From Mycoplasma sp. Bg1 (GTDB lineage Bacteria > Bacillota_I > Bacilli_A > Mycoplasmatales > Hepatoplasmataceae): a DNA stretch of 64,000 nt. Positions 57,388 through 64,000 of this stretch are shown here, one piece after another. Under the pieces are notes generated by a model that saw only the letters and a program-made list of their open reading frames with translations, was not told where the DNA came from and ran no database searches. Position 1 is the first letter of the stretch; each line of letters begins with the position of its first letter. The stretch is taken from NCBI GenBank assembly GCA_001641205.1, contig LSMX01000002.1:197968-261967 (forward strand), written 5' to 3'. Made by a program: the position numbers and the translations under genes.

Positions 57388-59988
57388 ATGAAAAAAATGT
57401 TTTTATTTATCTCAATAATTTTAGTTACATTTGGATTTTCTCTTAATTCAAATGTAATTAGTAATTCTTTTGCAAAAAATGATACCAATAATATTGAACA
57501 ACTATCTAATGATGAAAATGAAATCGATATTGAAAATGATGATGGGAAATTAGATGCTACAACCACTTCTGATAGTGCAACTATTCATTATAAAGTTACA
57601 AGTAATAGTAATGTTTCAATTACAGAATTAAAATATTCTATAAAAGATCCTGATGAAAAAGAAATTAAAGGCACTGCTAAAAATCAGAATGAACTTGAAG
57701 ATGATGAACAAAATGATGGAGATAGTTCCACACATTTTTATGAGGGAGATATTACTATAAGAGATCTTAGACCCGACACAACTTATTCTTCTGTAGTAAT
57801 CACTGGAACAGATGGAAAAAATCCTCCTGATTTCTATACTAGTAATAAAGATGCAAATTATACTTTTGAAACAAAAACTGAAGATGAATTTATTTTTACT
57901 AACAAAGTAGAAGTTTTTCCTGGAACTAATGATGATGGGAAAAATATTACCGGAAGCGCTACTGCTAGTTATGAAATTTATAATTCTCCAAAAAAGATAG
58001 CAAAGATTGAATGAGTAAATTATGCTAATGTACCTGATCATATGGAAGATTTTGTTTTAACATCAAGTGAACCTCCTGAAAATGAAAGTGGAAATCTTAA
58101 TGAAGGATATAATTACAATGGATCTTTAACTGTTGATGGATTATGTTCCGGCTCTTATGATAGAACTTCTTTAATTATTGATGAAGGCAAAGAATCAAAA
58201 ATTAATTCTTTTACAATTGAAAATATAACTAAAATGGGGACTGTTACTGCAACTGGGTTAACTAAAGTAGACTCAACCACTGAAGAAGTAACTTATACAA
58301 TTAATCCTGCATTAAAAAATGAAAATGATATAAATGATATTACAGTTAACCCCACTAAAATTGTATGAATAAATGAAGATGATTCTAATGAATTAAGTTC
58401 AATTGAATGAAATGATGATAATATTTGAAATGAAACTGGGTCTATTAGTGCTAAAAATCTTGCACCAAAAGAATATAATAACACGAAATTAGTAGTAACT
58501 GATGAACTTGGAATGACTTATGAAGATGCAGTAGACCCTTTTATAATAACTGATGAAGTTAAGGATGAAACAGTAATTAACCAAGCTGAAGTTACTAGTT
58601 ATCCAACTCCTACTTCTGCAGTACTTTCATATGAAATAACAACCGATCCTTCAATAGAGAAAATTAATCAAATTAGTTGAAGCAACAAAGGAGATGAAGA
58701 AGAATTTAAAGATGTTACAAAATATAATGTTCCAGTTAAAGATGGAAAAGCAAGTGGAACATTAACTGTAAAAAACTTAATAGGTGATACAACTTATAAT
58801 GAAACATCTTTTGAGGTTAAAATAGGTAGGGAAAATACAACAGAAGATAATATTATTGTTAAAACACCCAATGGAACAACTGATGGTTCGGTTGAACGTA
58901 CAAAGTTAGTTATTGATGAAGACACTGCAACTATATCTTATAAAATTACACCTGCAACTGATAAATCTGGTTATAAATATCAGTCCACTTCAATATCATG
59001 ATATTTTGATGATGAAAAAGAAGCAAGGGCTTCAGAAAAACCTACTAGCTTAACTGGAGATCTAAAAGTAAAAGGACTTACTGGTGAGACAACGTATACA
59101 ACTAGATTGGTTGTTGAAACTGCTCCGCCAATAGAATCACTTGATTCGCCTCCATTAAAAGAGGATTATGAATCTGATGATATACCTGTAATCATTGATA
59201 CATTAGAAAGTCTTGGAAATGTTGCGAAAACAAAAGATGTTAGTACAAAAATAGATCCAGAAAATAATTCCAAAGCAACTGCAACTGTAGAATATAAAAT
59301 TACTCCTTCAACACAAGGAAGTGGTGAACCTATTTTGCCAAATAAAATTTCATGAATAAATGGTGATGGCACAGAATTAGTAACAAATGAACACCCGCCA
59401 ATTAATGAAAAAGAAGAAATAACAGCTTCTGATTTAAAACCTGGAACTCCATATGAAAATACTTATTTAAAAGTTGAAGATGGATATGAGAGTTATCAAA
59501 CTCAACCTTTTACTTTTTCTACAATAGGATTGCCTTCACAAAAGGGTGAAGTTAGTGGAGAAGTTCCAGATAATGAAAAACATGGTACTAATGCTACTAT
59601 TTATTACGAAATAAAACCACCAACAGATACAACGGGTGCAGATATTTTAAAATTTGAAAAAATAGAATGATATTATATTGATGAATATGAAGACCCACAA
59701 TTATTAGCAAGTGAAAAACCTGATACTCCTACTGGTGGAAAAATGACTACTGATAAGTTAGAAACAACAAACACATCTTATAAAACTTATTTAGTAGTAT
59801 CTTATATAGATGCAGAAGGAGAAACAATAACATTTGATAACAAAAATGATCCTATTGAATTTACTTCTGGAAACTTCAAAACTAAAAAAATAATTATGGG
59901 AAGTAGTATATTAGCTATCTTTGTAGTTATTTTAGCAATTATTGGTTTCTTTGCTTATGCTTGGAAAAAAAGAAGAAAAGTTTCTTAA
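57388..59988 (+). CDS. Large repeat-built surface protein, single C-terminal anchor
   Basis: 866 residues. An N-terminal hydrophobic leader (KKMFLFISIILVTFGFSL, no lipobox Cys) and a C-terminal membrane helix (about 835-857) ending KKRRKVS predict an extracellular protein anchored by its C terminus. Between them are seven repeats of about 103-126 residues, each starting with an ATxxYxI(T/P)P-like strand (near residues 65, 191, 300, 411, 514, 632, 736), an I.W strand and a LxxxTxYxxTxLVV strand, suggesting immunoglobulin- or fibronectin-III-like folds. Acidic composition. Possible role in adhesion; no enzyme motif seen. Own promoter region (TATAAT-like near 57363) and terminator. Confidence 0.75.
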
Positions 59989-60050
59989 TAATAAAATTAA
60001 ATTAATTATTAAAAAGAAATATTTTATATTTCAAAAATTTAAAATTAAAT

Positions 60051-60090
60051 AAATAAAAAAAGTATTTCACTTGAAATACTTTTTTTATTT
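60051..60090. terminator. Bidirectional terminator after the surface protein gene
   Basis: Perfect 18-bp stem AAATAAAAAAAGTATTTC / GAAATACTTTTTTTATTT with ACTT loop, serving the convergent gene at 60098 too. Confidence 0.9.
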
Positions 60091-60097
60091 ATACTAT

Positions 60098-60571
60098 TTA
60101 TTTCTTTTCACAAACAATATCTTTAATTGCTTGAGGATCTTTTCCTTTAATAACTTCATTTGAAATTTCTAGAAAACGTTCACAGTAGGTTCTAATTTCT
60201 TTATTTGTAATTAGAGGTAAGCTTAGGGTAAAGGCTCCAAAGTTAACTTTTTCTTTTTCAATTAAAGCAATGTTTTCTTTCCGATATTTTACATCTAATT
60301 GTTCTAGAAGTTCTTCTACATCACAAAATGGGCGAGAACACTTAATTACTAGAACATTATTGTTTGCTACTACTTCCTTAAATAGTTCTTTAAATAAAGG
60401 ATTTTTTTCACCAAAAAGATTAACTAAAATATAGGCCATCGCATACATTTGGTCTGGATACTTAAAATCTTTTCAATTTAAGACCCGTAAAAATATTTTA
60501 TATAATTCAGTCCGAACTTCCATTTCATCAATAGTTGGAAACTCTTTTTTTAATAGATCATTAATTTTCAT
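60098..60571 (-). CDS. Hypothetical cytosolic protein
   Basis: 157 residues, mostly helical and charged, no membrane segment or signal. Three Cys (VIKCSRPFC, RTYCE, VCEKK end) are scattered. Phrases such as FKELFKEVVANNNVL and EELLEQLDVKYRKENIAL give no family that I recognise. One UGA Trp (VLNWKDF). The ATG at 60571 gives the longest sensible frame. Separate transcript ending at the shared terminator. Confidence 0.6.
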
Positions 60572-60707
60572 AATTTCTTATATTATATTTGCTATTTAGG
60601 TAAACAAGCATTAAAGTGGTAAGAATTAAATTATGTTAAATTATAAAGGATAAAAAATACATGATATTGCTAACAAATTAAAAAGAAAAGGATAAAAATT
60701 CTTCTTA

Positions 60708-61565
60708 TTACTTAATTCAATTTTGCTTTTTTTGTTTATTATATTTACTAAATTTCATAATTGTAATTGCAGCACAAATTTCAGAGATCATTAAAAAAGG
60801 CATTAATTTAGCTGCTCCAGGATTTATTTTATTACCACTAGAACTTAAATTATAAATTCCACTTACTACTCCAGTACAAAAAGTTTTTGCAGGGTTAACC
60901 CCGGTGTTTCCAGTTCGATAACCCAGGGTAATTGCAACTACTAATCCTAATCAAATAATAAATGATTTACTACCCTTTCAACTTTTTGCTCTTGCTAGAT
61001 AAGAAAAAGTAAGAAGGGTCATTGTGGTAATATATTCAAAAAGAAATTGAAAGGTGTAATATCATCAGCTATTTACCCAGTAAGGATCAAGAGCATTAAA
61101 AGCTAAAATTTCATCACTTGTTTGATAACTTTGATGAATTCCGGGTTGAACTGCCCCAATTGTAATGGGTGCTTCTTTAAAACAAAGAACATAGATTCCT
61201 AAACAAGTTAGTAGTCCAAGCATTGTTCCACTAAATTGGATAATAAGTTTTAAAGTAGTTTCTTTTTTAGAAAAATTAAATTCTGTATGGGAAAACAGTG
61301 TAACTACAGGATTTAGATTACAAGAAATTTTATTTAATAAGATTAAAATTAGTCAGGTTCCAGTTGCAAACCAAATAGCCCGAAAAAGAAAAGTTCGAAA
61401 AATAAGATCCATGATATTACTAAATTGATTATTATAAGTTTCTTTTTCAAAAACTCCAAAAATACTTGGACCAGCAATTACAAAAATAAGTAAAAATGAA
61501 CCAATCAGTTCACTCATGAGAATTAATTTTAGATTTTTGTGCAAGTCTTTTTTCTTTTTAACCAT
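60708..61565 (-). CDS. MIP family channel (aquaporin/glycerol facilitator-like)
   Basis: 285 residues, six expected helices. The two half-helix boxes are NLNPVVTL (NPV instead of NPA) and GNTGVNPAKTF (NPAK instead of NPAR, so the selectivity Arg is Lys). ELIGSFLLIFVIAG at the start matches helix 1. Glycerol uptake would fit a fermentative Mollicute, but the changed boxes leave the solute open. The ATG at 61565 is used; a TTG lies one codon upstream. Several UGA Trp codons hide the frame. Monocistronic. Confidence 0.8.
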
Positions 61566-61682
61566 CAAAGTTTATATTATCTTAATTTTACTCCTTTTTA
61601 TTTTTTGATTTTTTACAAGTATTAAGGTAGAAAGAATTAAATTTTAATAAAGTTAAAAAGTTAATAATTAAATTAAAAAGAA

Positions 61683-61715
61683 GTTTAATTAAAAGTAAAT
61701 ATTATAATGTTAATA
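61683..61715 (+). promoter_or_regulatory. Promoter block, repeated at 63965-63997
   Basis: 33 bases starting GTTTAATTAAAAG with TATAAT at 61703-61708. The same block, with two mismatches, follows the 710-residue gene at 63965. A 116-base leader separates it from the ATG at 61831. Confidence 0.6.
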
Positions 61716-61830
61716 CTTACAAATAATAAAAATAATTAATAATATCAATAAATATAAGTTAAATATTTTAATTACTTTATTCAATGTATTAAAAAATAAT
61801 TAATAAGGATCAAACTAGTAAAGGAGAAAA

Positions 61831-63963
61831 ATGGATCAAAAAGAAAAAATGCGCTTTTTTTATTATAAAAATAAGAACCTTAATTTAGCAATTCAATCAT
61901 ATAACTGTGAAATTTTACAAAAAATACTCCTTAGTAAAAAGGACCAAAATATTTTTTATAAAACTGAGGATTTTGCTCCTTTAAAATTAAGAAAAATTTT
62001 AGAAGCTTTAGTAATATTATCATCGCTTGAATGTCTTGATCAAGAGGAGATTATCTTATTTTTAAAAAATCTCGAATACAAGGATGAAATTGAAAAAGAG
62101 TCGCGGATGACAAGAACTTATTTTAAATATATAAAAAGTAGTAAGTACCCAAAGGAGTGTAAAAATATAAATAAGGAAATCTTTGAAAAAATAACAATTG
62201 TAAGTAATAATGGGGAAATTCATGATGGTGATAGTAACTTTATGATGGATTATGAACTTTGATTTGAAGTTGTTTTATTTATTAGCAAAACAATTGAAGC
62301 TTTAAGGGATAAAAAAATTGAAAATAAAACTTTACAATACTATAATTTTTGTTTTTTAGATAAAATTACCAATAATAAAATAAATAAAAACCTTTTTGAA
62401 GAAGGAAATGATTTTATTTCTTCAAAAAGCGATTTTCCCTTAGTTAAGAACAATCCAAGTAATCCTGATATAGACAAAAAAGAAATAATAATAAACTTTG
62501 TTGAAGAGCTATTTTGAGGAAAATATAATGCTGATCGTTTCTTTGAACTAAATGAAAAAAGCAAAAATGAAGGTAATAAGTACTTAGTTAAAAAAATAGT
62601 TGAAAATGAACATGATGAAAAATATTATTTAAATAGTACCATTTCTTTTTTAAATAATATTTATCAAAATGACAGTTCATATGCAAAACTTAAAAAAGTT
62701 AGTACATATAATAAAAATGATTGAAATAAAGTCTTTAAAATAATTAATTCAGAAACTAATATTAATGATACAAAATTATTTAAAACCCAAGAGATTACCT
62801 TTAGATTTTTAAATAATTTATATTATTTTATTTCTACTTTAAAAAAAGAAAGAAATAATAATCAGGAAGATTTTGCTATTTTTAATGAAACTCTAGATGG
62901 ATATACCACAAATCTTAAAAAGAAAAATAAAATAAGAATTGAAACTATTAAAAAAATGTTTATTAATTCTTCTACAGAAAATCAAATAACAAAGAAAAAT
63001 ATAAATGAATTGTCTTTTATTGGACTTGAAAAAGAAAATGATTTTTTAACCGAGTTTAAAGCAATCTTTCTTGAATATTGATATTATTTTGAAAAGGAAA
63101 AAACATTAAGGGATTTTGTTTCTAATTATAAAGAAATTTGAAATACAAATATAAATAATCTTGACTTAAACAAAGAACAAGAAACTTTTTTAAATATATT
63201 TTTTTATTATAAAAAAATAGTTAATGGATATGTAATCCAAGATCATAAAATAAACTTACCTGAAAATAGTATAAGATCATGGTCAGCTGGAATTGAAAAT
63301 TATATTAACATTGATTTTTTACAAGCACAGTTAGAAATTCTTAAATTAAAATATCGATTTATGAATTTATTTGTTAAAAAAATCCAAAAGGGCTTTAATT
63401 TAATAAATAAAAAAGACTATAAAGATTTAATCTTAAGTGATTTTTCAAGAATAAATAAAACTAGTTTAAATAAGATCTTTTTTGTTCTTCCAGAAATAGA
63501 AGAATTTAAAAATGAAGCTGAAGTTTTTATCAAAATTAAAAAACTATTTTTAGAAGAAAATGTTTTTGCAGGTTGAATCGAATGAACTAATTCAATAAAT
63601 TCAAAAAAAGGAAATTCAGAAAAGAAATACTTTACAGAAAAAAATATTTCCCAAATAAAACTAGATTTTTCAAGTAAAACTTTACTAGAAGACATCATTA
63701 AACAAATGGGCCGTTTTAAAAATAAATTTAATAATAATCATTTCTCTTATAAAAATGAGCTTAATAATCAGTGCAAAACAAATAAAAATTTATCGTTTAA
63801 TCCTTCTAGTAAAAATAATGATTTTGAAGTATTTTGAACTAAATATATTTCCACAATTGAAAATGATTATAAAAAATTAGAATTAATAATTAATTCTAAA
63901 AAGGTAAATAGTACTTTAAAACAAATAATAGAAGTTAATAAGAAAATAGAAAATTTAAAATAA
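61831..63963 (+). CDS. Large Asn/Lys-rich protein of unknown function
   Basis: 710 residues under the Mollicute code, with many UGA Trp codons. Very rich in Asn, Lys, Ile and Phe; no signal peptide, no membrane helix, no nucleotide-binding or metal motif that I can see. It looks all-helical; segments such as RFLNNLYYFISTLKKERNNN and IIEVNKKIENLK at the end suggest coiled coil. Good AAAGGAG site. Its promoter block is repeated right after it, so a related gene probably follows beyond the window. It could be part of a lineage-specific tandem family. Confidence 0.65.
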
Positions 63964-63964
63964 T

Positions 63965-63997
63965 GTTTAATTAAAAGTAAATACTATAATTTTAATA
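63965..63997 (+). repeat. Second copy of the 33-base promoter block
   Basis: 31 of 33 bases match 61683-61715, including TATAAT at 63985-63990. It starts one base after the stop codon of the 710-residue gene. Confidence 0.65.
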
Positions 63998-64000
63998 ATT

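Noticed and set aside
57628..58041. Minus-strand frame of 137 codons inside the surface protein gene
   Set aside because: Antisense shadow of an acidic, repeat-rich gene; Ile/Phe/Ser composition only reflects the reverse complement.

Overview
This window comes from a wall-less, AT-rich Mollicute. Almost every long gene reads through in-frame UGA codons at conserved tryptophan positions: LacB, for example, ends in W..GEYHD only if UGA is Trp. There is no cell-wall gene set. The mix of near-origin housekeeping genes with many sugar, amino-sugar and amino-acid genes resembles Spiroplasma/Entomoplasma-type organisms, but the sequence alone does not fix the genus. I found no rRNA, tRNA, CRISPR array, phage or insertion sequence.

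Layout. 2-730: 3' part of purine nucleoside phosphorylase deoD. 946-6471: three tandem MATE transporters. 6428-13839 (minus): the conserved block rpsF-ssb-rpsR, gdpP, dnaB, secG, rnr, smpB, without rplI. 13952-15586: a fourth MATE. 15636-16580: parB. 16649-17870: a PnuC-like membrane protein and the broken tail of a second copy. 18128-21627: an APC permease with a very large cytosolic tail and a small membrane protein. 21662-25022: GH2 beta-galactosidase with an EbgC/YhcH partner. 25258-34232: an apparent operon of GH65 disaccharide phosphorylase, a second tailed APC permease, beta-phosphoglucomutase, another HAD enzyme and two M42 aminopeptidases. 34389-37029: cutC-like gene, nagB and a MupG/DUF871 protein. 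37249-44982: EIIC without EIIB, a small membrane protein, a second cutC, a full EIICB, a chimeric EIIC/ROK remnant, class II aldolase and a third cutC. 45060-48930: PnuC-like protein, lacA, lacB, a ROK kinase and a decayed ROK copy. 48981-51794: parA, two small membrane proteins and nanE. 51883-56321: an APC permease divergent from the threonine-degradation pair tdh-kbl. 56497-63963: a second PnuC-like protein, a large repeat-built surface protein, two unknown proteins and an MIP channel.

How it fits together. GH65 plus beta-PGM would turn an alpha-glucoside into glucose-6-phosphate. LacZ, ROK kinase, LacAB and the class II aldolase suggest beta-galactoside and galactose-6-phosphate/tagatose use. 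NagB and NanE with PTS EII proteins suggest amino-sugar use. Palindromes close to TTGTATATACAA or GGTATATACC recur beside many of these units, suggesting one HutC/GntR-type regulon whose regulator lies outside the window. Paralogue expansion is heavy (MATE x4, CutC x3, tailed APC x2, M42 x2, PnuC-like x2 plus a fragment and a distant relative, PTS x2 plus a remnant, ROK x1 plus two remnants), and several copies are visibly being recombined or lost.
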